Assembly: GCA_029882525.1 (NCBI GenBank)
Contig: JAOUKO010000005.1
Location: forward strand, 1 to 37,545
Reading direction: 5' to 3'
Source: Candidatus Aminicenantota bacterium
Lineage (GTDB): Bacteria; Acidobacteriota; Aminicenantia; Aminicenantales; Aminicenantaceae
DNA length: 37,545 bases
Shown: piece after piece, positions 18,492-27,561 of the stretch
Numbering within the stretch: position 1 is the stretch's first letter
Layout of the letters: each line of letters begins with the position of its first letter
Notes under the pieces: generated by a model
What the model saw: only the letters and a program-made list of their open reading frames with translations
Databases searched by the model: none
Told to the model about the DNA's origin: nothing
Made by a program: the position numbers and the translations under genes

Positions 18492-19562
18492 CTAAATAAA
18501 AAACTCCATTCCCTCTGAAGCCAGGTCAAACCCCGCTTCTCTGATTTCTTTCCCTGCCTCTCCGTCAGGGTCGAGGGCCGGATTGGAATGGTTGAGGTGG
18601 GTGAAGAAGACCTGCTTTTTTTCTTCTTGGACCACATTCCGGAGGGTTTTTAAGCTGGTCTGGATCAGGGGATGGCCGATCTCAGAGATGTTGCGGCCAG
18701 GAAGCTCGTCCTGGCTGTAGAAAGTCCCGTCCAGAAAGGAGATATCGGTCTTCCCGGCTTCTTCAACGATCGACCGGTTCCAGGCTTCCCAGCTCTGGAT
18801 ATCCGGGATGTAGAGAAGGCTCTTTCTCTCCCCTGAGATCCTGAAGCCGACCGTGTCTGAGTACTCATCCCTGTGGGGAACCAGGAGAGGAGTCAAAGAG
18901 ATCCTGGAAGTCAACAGGAATTCTTTTCCGGGAAAGATGGTCCTGAGGGATATGTTCTTCAAGCGCACCAGCTGACTCCAGGGGCCATTCTGATTCAGAA
19001 AGCTCTGCAGGCGGGAAGAACAGTACACCGGCAGCTCCTGGGCGGACATGGCTTCATAGCCGAAGAACATCAAGCCGGTGTAATGTCCGATATGGGCATG
19101 GGTCAGCACCACAGCGTGGGGAGCATTCTTTCTCCCCAGTTTTTCAGTTCCCAAACGTCCCAGGGCATCATCTGCCTGGAGCCGGATGTCCGGAGTGGCG
19201 TCCAGCAGGAAGTATTTTCTGTCCTTTAAGTCCAGGATGGCAATTGACGAGATGAGTCGGGCAAAACGGGGGTCTTTTCGAGCTCGCAGGCAGTTCTTGC
19301 AGTAACAGCCTAACTGAGGGATTCCCCCATCCTGGGCTGTCCCCAGGACCCTTATCAGGACGCTGGTTTCATCCTGGTGTTTTTTTTCATAGTCGGGGAT
19401 GTCCTCTGCAGGGAGACTCTTTTTTTCGTTCGGTATGAGAGATGGATGAGGGGAAAAAGGATGTCCCTTTCGGAGACGCCCTTCAGCAGAAAGAAAAATA
19501 CCCCAGCCCGCACAGCCCCCGAATACTGAATAAAGAAACTCCCTTCTTTTTATTTTTTTCAT
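18492..19562 (-). CDS. Metallo-beta-lactamase-fold PqqB-like protein with Tat signal
   Basis: KKIKRREFLYS twin-Arg; LGTAQDGGIPQLGCYCKNCLRARKDPRFARLISSIAI; VVLTHAHIGHYTGLMFFGYEAM. Confidence 0.82.
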   Translation of the reverse strand: MKKIKRREFLYSVFGGCAGWGIFLSAEGRLRKGHPFSPHPSLIPNEKKSLPAEDIPDYEKKHQDETSVLIRVLGTAQDGGIPQLGCYCKNCLRARKDPRFARLISSIAILDLKDRKYFLLDATPDIRLQADDALGRLGTEKLGRKNAPHAVVLTHAHIGHYTGLMFFGYEAMSAQELPVYCSSRLQSFLNQNGPWSQLVRLKNISLRTIFPGKEFLLTSRISLTPLLVPHRDEYSDTVGFRISGERKSLLYIPDIQSWEAWNRSIVEEAGKTDISFLDGTFYSQDELPGRNISEIGHPLIQTSLKTLRNVVQEEKKQVFFTHLNHSNPALDPDGEAGKEIREAGFDLASEGMEFFI

Positions 19563-19697
19563 TTTGACCCTCCCCGCCTGGTTTGAATGTGGAGATCGCG
19601 CCTCAATATTTGATATTTGTCATGCAGATGCTGATCAGAAGGATTCTTCTCTGTTGACCAACAGCATAAAGAAGATCGGATATTAAACGGTTTTCGT

Positions 19698-21632
19698 CTA
19701 TCTGACCTTGGCTCCGGCCGGGACGTCCTTGTCGAAAAAGGGTATGATGGCTTTTCCCTCGATCTCCGCTGCCAGGAGCATCCCCCGAGACTCGATTCCT
19801 CGAATGACCGCGGGCTTGAGGTTGACGATGACGATGACCTTTTTTCCGGCCAGTTCCTCTGGAGAATAGACATCGGCTACACCAGCGACCATCGCTCTTT
19901 TCTCGGTCCCGATGTCGACTTCCATTTTGACCAGCTTATCTGTTCCTTCGACTTTTTCGGCAGTGAGAATTTCTCCGACACGAAGGTCCATTCTTTTGAA
20001 TTCATCGAAAGTGATCATGTCCATTTTTTCCTCCTTTTTCGGTGGAGCCTGCCGGGTTTCCTCCTCTTTGAGGAAATCTTTCAGAGCCACTCTCGGGAAA
20101 AGAGGCTTTGGCTCCTTCATGGCTTGACCCAGCTTGAGGTTTTTAAACTTCAACTCTGAAAGTGATTCATCCTCTATGGATTTTTCTTCTCCGAGGAAAT
20201 CCCAGATTTTCTCCGATGAAACGGGAATTACAGGGAAGAGGAGATAACTTATCACCCTGAGAGCTGCGGCAGCCTGGTAAAGGATTCTTCCCAGCCTCTT
20301 CTTCTGGGATTCATCCCTGGCCAGTTTCCAGGGCTCATTATCTGCCAGATATTTGTTCACGGTGCTGATGAAAAACCAGATTTCCTCCAGAGCCCTGTTC
20401 AGGGCGTAGTCTTCATAGAACCGGATAATTTTCTCCTTTGAGTTCTCGAACTCCTCACGAAGTGCTTTATCTGCTTTTTCCTCTTTATCCATTTCCTCGA
20501 TCTTTCCCCCGAAGTAGCTGTGGACCATGGTCAGGGTCCTCTGGACGAGATTCCCGAGGTCGTTGGCCAGGTCGGAGTTGACGCGGTGGATGAATCCCTC
20601 ATGGGAGAAGTTGCCGTCAAGCCCGATCGGGATCTCCCGGAGCAGAAAATAGCGCAGCGGGTCGGGCCCGAATGTCTCAAGGATCAGGTGCGGGTCAAGG
20701 ACGTTGCCCTTGGATTTGGACATTTTGGCTTCATCCTTGAGCCACCAGCCGTGGCCGAAGACAGTCTGGGGAAGGGGGAAGCCAGAAGCCATGAGAAACG
20801 CCGGCCAGAAAATCGCGTGAAACCTGAGGATGTCTTTGCCGATAAGATGGACGTCGGCCGGCCAGAATTTCTCGAAGTGCGGCCTGTCCCAATCATACCC
20901 GATACCCGTCACATAATTGTGGAGCGCGTCAAACCAGACATAGATAGTGTGCTTCGGGTCATCCGGCACAGGAACTCCCCACTCGACCGTAGTCCGGGTG
21001 ATGCTGATATCTTTCAGCCCCTGTTTGACGAAGCTGACAACCTCGTTCATCCGGCTCCGGGGTCTGACAAACGTCGGCTTCTGAGCGTAGAAGTCAAGAA
21101 GCGGCTTCTGGTAAGCGGACAGTTTGAAAAAATAGCATTCTTCAGAGACGATGAAAGCTTTTGTCCCGCACTCAGGGCAGATTTTGAAGCCGCCTTCTTC
21201 AAGCGGAACGTCCTCGTCCAAAAAATGTTCCGTAGAATCACAATACCATCCTTCATAGATACCCTTGTAGATGTCGCCTTTGTCCTTTAATTTTTTAAAG
21301 ATTTTCTGGATGTTCTCTTCATGAATGGGCTGGGTGGTGCGGATGAAAAAATCATAGTCTATGTTCAAAGCCTTCCAGAGTTCTTGAAACCTCACCACCA
21401 CCTGGTCGGCCAGCTCGATCGGTTTCAACCCCTTTTCCTGAGCCGCTTTTTCCACTTTTTGCCCGTGCTCATCGGTTCCGGTGAGAAAAAAGACGTCTTT
21501 TCCCAGAAGCTTCTTGTAGCGGCTTATGGCATCAGCGATGATCGTAGTGTAGGCGTGTCCGATATGCGGGACATCGTTGACATAGTAGATAGGGGTCGTG
21601 ATGTAAAAGGTGTTCTTAGATTTCTTTGCCAC
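19698..21632 (-). CDS. metG: Methionyl-tRNA synthetase with C-terminal EMAP-II/tRNA-binding domain (GTG start)
   Basis: [54 protein letters not shown]-terminal [27 protein letters not shown]. Confidence 0.96.
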   Translation of the reverse strand: MAKKSKNTFYITTPIYYVNDVPHIGHAYTTIIADAISRYKKLLGKDVFFLTGTDEHGQKVEKAAQEKGLKPIELADQVVVRFQELWKALNIDYDFFIRTTQPIHEENIQKIFKKLKDKGDIYKGIYEGWYCDSTEHFLDEDVPLEEGGFKICPECGTKAFIVSEECYFFKLSAYQKPLLDFYAQKPTFVRPRSRMNEVVSFVKQGLKDISITRTTVEWGVPVPDDPKHTIYVWFDALHNYVTGIGYDWDRPHFEKFWPADVHLIGKDILRFHAIFWPAFLMASGFPLPQTVFGHGWWLKDEAKMSKSKGNVLDPHLILETFGPDPLRYFLLREIPIGLDGNFSHEGFIHRVNSDLANDLGNLVQRTLTMVHSYFGGKIEEMDKEEKADKALREEFENSKEKIIRFYEDYALNRALEEIWFFISTVNKYLADNEPWKLARDESQKKRLGRILYQAAAALRVISYLLFPVIPVSSEKIWDFLGEEKSIEDESLSELKFKNLKLGQAMKEPKPLFPRVALKDFLKEEETRQAPPKKEEKMDMITFDEFKRMDLRVGEILTAEKVEGTDKLVKMEVDIGTEKRAMVAGVADVYSPEELAGKKVIVIVNLKPAVIRGIESRGMLLAAEIEGKAIIPFFDKDVPAGAKVR

Positions 21633-22245
21633 CGAACATACCTCCTCTGATTAGAGTCATGGCTTCAGCTCGCGTCGCGCTGTGCGTGCGAAATGAGCCT
21701 CGCAGGGCAGAGGTCACTGTGAGAGACTTGGGCTTTTTCGCCCCTCTCATGGACATGCACATGTGCTCTGCTTCGATCACCACCATGACGCCGAGGGGCT
21801 TGAGGTGTTCCATGATCATGTCAGCGACCTGCTTGGTCAGCCTTTCCTGGACTTGCAGTCTGCGGGAAAGAATGTCAACGACCCTGGCGATCTTACTCAG
21901 CCCCACAATCCGACCTCCTTTGGGGATGTAAGCGATATGCGCGACTCCGGCAAAGGGAAGGAGATGATGCTCGCACATCGAATACAGAGGGATGTTCTTG
22001 ATGAGAACCATCTCATCATGCTTTTCACCCTGGATCACCCGGAGATGCCGGGCTGGATCCTCGTTCAAGCCTCCCAGGATTTCTGAGAACATGCGGGCCA
22101 CCCTTTTTGGCGTATCTTTGAGACCTGAACGCTGGGGGTCTTCGCCCACTCCTTCCAGGATGAGCTTCACCCCTTTTTCGATCTTTTCCAGATCCGAAGT
22201 TTTCTTTTTGATCTTTCCGGCCATTTTTGGGTTCTTCCTTATCAT
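21616..22245 (-). CDS. folE: GTP cyclohydrolase I
   Basis: [82 protein letters not shown]. Confidence 0.97.
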   Translation of the reverse strand: MIRKNPKMAGKIKKKTSDLEKIEKGVKLILEGVGEDPQRSGLKDTPKRVARMFSEILGGLNEDPARHLRVIQGEKHDEMVLIKNIPLYSMCEHHLLPFAGVAHIAYIPKGGRIVGLSKIARVVDILSRRLQVQERLTKQVADMIMEHLKPLGVMVVIEAEHMCMSMRGAKKPKSLTVTSALRGSFRTHSATRAEAMTLIRGGMFGGKEI

Positions 22246-22265
22246 TCAGGGTGTTTTATTCGCAT

Positions 22266-23450
22266 TTATCTTTTTGAGTCTTTACTCCTCTTATGGTATT
22301 CGTTGACAGCCAGCTGGAGGATTTCTTTGACAGGCCGGCCGCTTTTCTTGGCCAGCCTCAGGCAGTCCGAGAATTCAGGCGCGATGTTGATGACCTCTCC
22401 CAGGTGGGAAGAGACTTTGAAGGTCACTTCTTCTCCGAAGACTCGATGCTTCTCTGACTTCCTCTCCAGCACTTGCCGTTCAACTGGAAAATACCTGACG
22501 CCTATGGAACTCGTCTCTCTGAAGACCGCGCTAATCAGAGCCTCTATTTTATCAATCTCAGCCAGGACGGTCAATTTTGCGGCCAGGCGGTTTTTCTTCA
22601 TCGATACAGGGGTTAAAAATACATCCAGCGCTCCCAGGGCAAAAGCCCTGTCAAAGAAAGCGGCCAGCACCTGAGGCGTGGAATCATCGATGTTCGCCTC
22701 CAGGATATAGACCTTTTTATCGGCCTTGAATTCTTTGCTGTTTCCGAAGAAGACTCTCAGGATGTTGGGAAAGCCTTTGAAATCCCGCGCGCCGGCTCCG
22801 CAGCCGACCTTTTCGTAACAGATCTCAGGGAAGGGAACGAATTTTTTAACCAGAGTGGAGACGATCGCTGCCCCGGTGGGCGTGACCAGCTCTTCCTTGA
22901 CATGCTCGGAATAGACCGGGATGTTCCTCAGGAGCTCTGCCACTGCGGGCGGAGGGACGGGAAGCCTGCCGTGGGAAGTCTTGACCCAGCCCTGACCGAG
23001 GTTCAGAGGCGAGGAATAGAATTCGCTGATATCGAGTGTTTCAGCCAGCCAGCAGCAGCCGACGATATCAACGACCGCGTCATCCGCTCCCGCCTCATGG
23101 AGATGCGCCTCCTCGAATCTATGGCCGTGAACCTTGGCTTCAGCCTGGAAGAGCTTCTTGAAGACGGCCAGAGAGGTCTTTTGGACAGGAGGAGAAAAGG
23201 AGCTTTTTTTGATGAGAGCTTCGATGTCGGGCCACTTCCGGGAAGAACCTTCTTGGGCTTTAACCAGGACATCCACCTTCAGAGCCCGAAGGGAAGATCG
23301 GTAGGTTTCCTTGACCCGGATCTCCACCGGCAGGCTCAATTCTGCCATCTTTTTCTTGAACAGGGAGGCGGATACTCCTAGATCCAGGAATGCGCCGAGG
23401 ATCATGTCGCCGCTTAAACCGGCCGCTGCATCGAAATAAACGTATTTCAT
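22266..23450 (-). CDS. larC: Nickel pincer cofactor biosynthesis protein LarC (single continuous ORF)
   Basis: MKYVYFDAAAGLSGDMILGAFLDLGV; EEAHLHEAGADDAVVDIVGCCW; HGRLPVPPPAVAELL; EANIDDSTPQVLAAFFDRAFALGALDVFLTPVSMKKNR. Confidence 0.93.
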   Translation of the reverse strand: MKYVYFDAAAGLSGDMILGAFLDLGVSASLFKKKMAELSLPVEIRVKETYRSSLRALKVDVLVKAQEGSSRKWPDIEALIKKSSFSPPVQKTSLAVFKKLFQAEAKVHGHRFEEAHLHEAGADDAVVDIVGCCWLAETLDISEFYSSPLNLGQGWVKTSHGRLPVPPPAVAELLRNIPVYSEHVKEELVTPTGAAIVSTLVKKFVPFPEICYEKVGCGAGARDFKGFPNILRVFFGNSKEFKADKKVYILEANIDDSTPQVLAAFFDRAFALGALDVFLTPVSMKKNRLAAKLTVLAEIDKIEALISAVFRETSSIGVRYFPVERQVLERKSEKHRVFGEEVTFKVSSHLGEVINIAPEFSDCLRLAKKSGRPVKEILQLAVNEYHKRSKDSKR

Positions 23451-23456
23451 CTGAGT

Positions 23457-24221
23457 TCAATCCTTTTTTGCGGAAAATGCTTTTTTTAACTCCTCATCTA
23501 TCAAAGGCAGGATCTCTCCCGCTTTTCCTCGGAACGAAAAATTCGCGTAGGGCGTCAGGGGAGTGGGGTCCGGGTTGACCTCCACGACCTTGGCTCCTCT
23601 TTCCGCTGCGGCCAGGGGGAGAGATGCGGCTGGCTGGACCACGGCTGAGGTCCCGACGACAAACATCACCTCGCACGAGGCGCTCTGCTGGAAAGCATTA
23701 TTCAGGACAACAGGGGAGAGGGATTCCCCGAACCAGACCACATGGGGTCTGAGAAGGGCACCGCAGGCAGGACAGAGAGGAGGAATCTTTGTTAAGGGGA
23801 CCTCATGATTTTCCGTGACCGTTCCTTCCTCGGTGCATCTGACCTTCCAGATGTTACCGTGGAGCTCCAGGATGCTTTTCGAGCCTGCTTTCTGATGAAA
23901 GCCGTCTATGTTCTGGGTGATGAGCGAAAAAGAGGGAAAAATATTCTCCCAGGAAGCCAGGACCTGGTGACCGGGATTGGGTGTCTTCTGGGCGATTATT
24001 CCCCGGCGCCAGTCGTAAAATTCCCAGACGAGCTCCGGATTCTGGGTAAAGGCAGTGGGAGTGGCCAGCTCTTCCGCACGGAATTGTTTCCACAGTCCTT
24101 CTTGGCCGCGGAAGGTGGGGATGCCGGATTCAGCCGAGATGCCAGCGCCTGTGGAGACAGTGACGCGTCTTGTCTGGAGGAGGACTTCGACGAGCGCTCC
24201 GATATCCTGTTTCTCGGTCAT
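23457..24221 (-). CDS. cobB: NAD-dependent protein deacylase, Sir2 family (class III-like)
   Basis: VSTGAGISAESGIPTFRGQEGLW; EFYDWRRG; TQNIDGFHQKAGS; LRPHVVWFGESL. Confidence 0.95.
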   Translation of the reverse strand: MTEKQDIGALVEVLLQTRRVTVSTGAGISAESGIPTFRGQEGLWKQFRAEELATPTAFTQNPELVWEFYDWRRGIIAQKTPNPGHQVLASWENIFPSFSLITQNIDGFHQKAGSKSILELHGNIWKVRCTEEGTVTENHEVPLTKIPPLCPACGALLRPHVVWFGESLSPVVLNNAFQQSASCEVMFVVGTSAVVQPAASLPLAAAERGAKVVEVNPDPTPLTPYANFSFRGKAGEILPLIDEELKKAFSAKKD

Positions 24222-24277
24222 TTCGTTTCCTTTCGCACCCTAGGATAATCTTTTCTCGGCGAAAAATCAAAGTGTAT

Positions 24278-24425
24278 TGGGGAATGATAGGCATCTCTAT
24301 CTCCATGACAGTTGATTATGAAGGTGGTATCTGTCACAGTGACGGTTCCCCTCCATCCTAGCCAAGACCCTCCCACCCACCACCATGGGCTTCGGATGGA
24401 AAGGAACCGTCACTGCGCTTCCCCA
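24278..24425. repeat. REP/MITE-like imperfect palindrome: 22-bp arms 24337-24358 and 24394-24415 around a 35-nt loop, with weak outer 7-bp arms
   Basis: CAGTGACGGTTCCCCTCCATCC...GGATGGAAAGGAACCGTCACTG (20/22 complementary; the two mismatches become G:U in a minus-strand transcript); outer TGGGGAA...TTCCCCA. Confidence 0.75.
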
Positions 24426-24488
24426 TTAGGTCAGATGTTTTCCCTCATTACGGAACTAGAGATGCGTGCTGGGCAATATCCGCTGTAC

Positions 24489-24517
24489 TTGACTTGATGT
24501 TCTATAAATTATATATC
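24489..24517 (+). promoter_or_regulatory. Putative sigma70-like promoter
   Basis: TTGACT - 17 bp - TATATC, followed by AAGGAGGAGG at 24531-24540. Confidence 0.4.
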
Positions 24518-24540
24518 AGTATCCGCGTTCAAGGAGGAGG

Positions 24541-24618
24541 ATGGCTGCGGAGAATAAGAAACTGGCTCAGGCAGAAAGAGGCATTCTCAATCGTACTGAT
24601 TCTGCACCATGGCCATGA
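24541..24618 (+). CDS. Possible 25-aa small ORF with strong SD, overlapped by a 12-aa ORF at 24615-24653
   Basis: AAGGAGGAGG immediately upstream; MAAENKKLAQAERGILNRTDSAPWP*; ATGA overlap with MKKKPWNIFGKC*. Confidence 0.25.
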   Translation: MAAENKKLAQAERGILNRTDSAPWP

Positions 24619-24720
24619 AGAAAAAGCCTTGGAATATTTTCGGCAAGTGTTAAAAAAAAATGAGATCGCCACGCTTTGCCCGCGATTACAATTGATCTAG
24701 GTGTATAAAAAGGAAACATC

Positions 24721-25623
24721 ATGAGCCTGGTTATAGTCGGGTCCGTCGCTTTTGACACCATCGAGACGCCCTTTGACAGAAGGGAACGGATCGTGGGCGG
24801 CTCGGGTACCTATTGTTCCTTAGCGGCAAGCTTTTTCACCCAGCCCAAGCTTGTGGCCGCTGTTGGAGAGGATTTCCCTGAGGAAATGGTGGAGTTTTTC
24901 AATCAGAGAAGGATTGATACCAGGGGAGTGGAGATCAAGCAAGGGAAATCCTTTTTCTGGGAAGCCCGCTACGGAGATGACCCCAACCAGAGGACAACCC
25001 TGAAAACCGAGCCGAATGTCTTTGAGAATTTCCGGCCTCAACTTCCTTCTGACTATCGACAAAACGGGATTGTCTTCCTGGCCAACATCGACCCCGACCT
25101 CCAGGACGACATCCTGTCCCAGGTAACAAAGCCCCAGCTCGTGGCCATGGACACGATCAATTTCTGGATCAACCGGAAGCCTGCGTCGCTGTTGAGGGTG
25201 CTGGAAAAGGTGGATCTGTATTTTGCCAATGATGAGGAGATTCGGCTGCTGACCAGAGAAAAAAATTTGATAAAGGCGGGGAAGAAGATTCTGGAGGGAG
25301 GGCCTTCTCTCGTGGCTATCAAAAAAGGTGAGCATGGCGCGCTGGTGATGGGAAAGGATTTTGTTTTTGGTGTTCTCGCTCACCCCTGCGAAGAGGTGGT
25401 TGACCCGACCGGCGCAGGAGACAGCTTTGCCGGGGGCTTTCTGGGTTATCTCGATAAAGCAGGGAACATCCGGGATGAGAATGAGTTCCGCAAGGCTACC
25501 GTTTACGGAAGCGTGATGGCCTCTTTTGTCATCGAGGACTTTGGTATTAACCGGCTTAAATCTTTATCCATCAAGGAGATAGAAGAACGCTTTTCCTATT
25601 TTAAGAAGCTGGTTTCTTTCTAG
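24721..25623 (+). CDS. PfkB-family carbohydrate/nucleoside kinase
   Basis: GGSGTYCSLAASFF; ANDEEIRLLTRE; anion-hole motif DPTGAGDSFAGGFLGYLD. Confidence 0.92.
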   Translation: MSLVIVGSVAFDTIETPFDRRERIVGGSGTYCSLAASFFTQPKLVAAVGEDFPEEMVEFFNQRRIDTRGVEIKQGKSFFWEARYGDDPNQRTTLKTEPNVFENFRPQLPSDYRQNGIVFLANIDPDLQDDILSQVTKPQLVAMDTINFWINRKPASLLRVLEKVDLYFANDEEIRLLTREKNLIKAGKKILEGGPSLVAIKKGEHGALVMGKDFVFGVLAHPCEEVVDPTGAGDSFAGGFLGYLDKAGNIRDENEFRKATVYGSVMASFVIEDFGINRLKSLSIKEIEERFSYFKKLVSF

Positions 25624-25648
25624 GCGAGCTTCTGGTCAAGATTGCCTT

Positions 25649-26803
25649 CTACTTGAAAGCCGCCATCTCCAGAAGCTGCTGGCCGATGGTCAACTGGTGG
25701 ATCTGGGCTGTGCCGCCGAGTATTGTGGCTGTGATCGCATCCTGATAGTGATGGCCTACCGGATAATCATCGAAAGTTCCGAAGGAACCATGGATCTTAA
25801 CCGCCTGTGAGGCAGCCCAGAGAGCCGTCTCAGCCGCAAAATATTTGGCGTAGGACATCTCTTTGATATGGCGGACACCGCGGCTCTTGAGGTCTGCAGC
25901 GCGGTAGGCGAGCCACCGGGCTGCTTCGGTCCTGGTCGCCATTTCAGCAATTATCTCCTGTATCAACTGGTGGCCGCCGATGGGCTTTCCAAACTGGACC
26001 CGCTCCTTGGCGTACTTTAGACAGGAATCGAGGCAGCTCTGGGCCACACCCACACAGCCAGCAGCCAAAAACAAACGCGCCGTATCAATGCCCCGTAAGG
26101 CATCTCTCAATGCACTCCCGACCTCTCCGACCTGGTTCTCCAGCGGCAGCTCCATGTCGGTGAACTGTAAAGCGCCTTCACTTCCTCCTCTCCAGCTTAT
26201 TCTTCCTTTCATGGGTGTGCTGGAGAAGCCTGGAGTGTCTTTTTCGACGATGAAGCTGGTCAGTCCCTTAAGGCCTTTGCTTTTATCGGTCTGGGCAATG
26301 AACAATACGACATCCGCTATCTCGCCGTTGGTGATGAAGATTTTACTGCCGTTGATGATCCAATGATTGCCGCTGCGGGCAGCGGCGGTCTCGATCATGG
26401 ATGAGTCGCTGCCAGCGTTGGGTTCCACAACGGCTCCAGACATGATCCGTTCCCCCTTACATACTGGAGGCAGGTATTTCTGTTTTTGTTCCTCTGTGCC
26501 GGCATCAAGAAGGTTGGTCGCAGGCTGGATAGGGCCGCTCACTGCCGCCTGGGTTACAGCCAAGCTGGCGTGGCACAGAGACTCCCAGATAACAGCTGAG
26601 GTCACATAGTCAAGCCCCATTCCCCCGTACTTCTCGGGCATATGCGGAGCCAAGAGACCCTGTGAAGCCATTTTTTTTATAATCCCGGGATCAAATTTTT
26701 CCTGACGTTCATTTTCCCTGAGTTTCGGTATGATCTCCTTTTCCGCGAATTTTCGAGCCATATCCCGGGACATCATTTGTTCTTCGGAGAGTTCGAAGTC
26801 CAT
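25649..26803 (-). CDS. Acyl-CoA dehydrogenase family protein
   Basis: MDFELSEEQ; PEKYGGMGLDYVTSAVIWESL; IMSGAVVEPNAGSD; IINGSKIFITNGEIADV; ERVQFGKPIGGHQLIQEIIAEM; IHGSFGTFDDYPVGHHYQDA. Confidence 0.94.
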   Translation of the reverse strand: MDFELSEEQMMSRDMARKFAEKEIIPKLRENERQEKFDPGIIKKMASQGLLAPHMPEKYGGMGLDYVTSAVIWESLCHASLAVTQAAVSGPIQPATNLLDAGTEEQKQKYLPPVCKGERIMSGAVVEPNAGSDSSMIETAAARSGNHWIINGSKIFITNGEIADVVLFIAQTDKSKGLKGLTSFIVEKDTPGFSSTPMKGRISWRGGSEGALQFTDMELPLENQVGEVGSALRDALRGIDTARLFLAAGCVGVAQSCLDSCLKYAKERVQFGKPIGGHQLIQEIIAEMATRTEAARWLAYRAADLKSRGVRHIKEMSYAKYFAAETALWAASQAVKIHGSFGTFDDYPVGHHYQDAITATILGGTAQIHQLTIGQQLLEMAAFK

Positions 26804-26842
26804 TTTTTCCTCCGCAAAGTCAAATTATTTTTGTCGCTGATT

Positions 26843-27241
26843 TCATTCCTTTTTTTCCACCAGTTCAACCAGGATACCATGAGTCCCTCTGGGATGAAGA
26901 AAAACGCTCATTCCCTCTGCCCCCGGTTTTGGATCTCCGAGCACATCCAATCCCGCTGCCTTTATCGAAGCGATTTCAGCATGGATATCGTCCACGTCAT
27001 AGCAGATATGATGGAAACCCTCTCCTCGCTTTTCCAGGAATTTGGCCATGACTCCTTCACTTCCTATAGGCTGGAGGAGCTCGATGAGAGTGCTGCCGAC
27101 TCTGACCATACTGACTCTTATCGTCCCGTCGCCGCCTATGATGGGCTCAGACGATTCCAGCCCGAAAACCGAGCGATAGAACTCCCTCGCCTCTTCAAGA
27201 TTCTTCACTGCCATTCCCAGGTGACTGACCTGTTTGATCAT
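26843..27241 (-). CDS. mce: Methylmalonyl-CoA epimerase-like VOC-superfamily protein
   Basis: QVSHLGMAVKNLEEAREFY; GSTLIELLQP; GFHHICYDVDDI; HGILVELVEK (metal ligands H/E/H/E retained). Confidence 0.88.
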   Translation of the reverse strand: MIKQVSHLGMAVKNLEEAREFYRSVFGLESSEPIIGGDGTIRVSMVRVGSTLIELLQPIGSEGVMAKFLEKRGEGFHHICYDVDDIHAEIASIKAAGLDVLGDPKPGAEGMSVFLHPRGTHGILVELVEKKE

Positions 27242-27529
27242 CTCTGGCCTCCAATATGCTGATATTTTATAGTGAATAAGGATATGGCTCGCTCTGACTC
27301 TTTAGAATCGTTAGGGCTTTTTTCGAGCGTAAATTCCCTTTAAATCTGGAACTCTCTCTATTTTCTGGCAAATGACTTATAACATAGGAAAAATTTGATG
27401 TCAAAAAGACAATTTTATTCATTTTTCTCGCAATTCAAAAACAATTCTGGCATAATTCAGTCTTGTATCTTCGATAATAAATTTTGAGAACTCGATGCCA
27501 ATCCATTAGTGATTCATGAAAATAGACCG

Positions 27530-27546
27530 AATGCAGTTAACGCATT
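27530..27546. promoter_or_regulatory. Operator-like dyad just upstream of the aminotransferase operon
   Basis: AATGC-A-GTTAAC-GCATT, flanked by AGAC (27524-27527) and GTCT (27551-27554). Confidence 0.35.
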
Positions 27547-27561
27547 AATAGTCTTGACCTG

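Noticed and set aside
19559-19873. 104-aa minus-strand [21 protein letters not shown]...
   Set aside because: Out-of-frame overlap with the metG 3' end; Ser/Arg-rich composition typical of a spurious frame.
20520-21290. 256-aa plus-strand ORF
   Set aside because: Antisense shadow of metG; low-complexity charged composition, no family resemblance.
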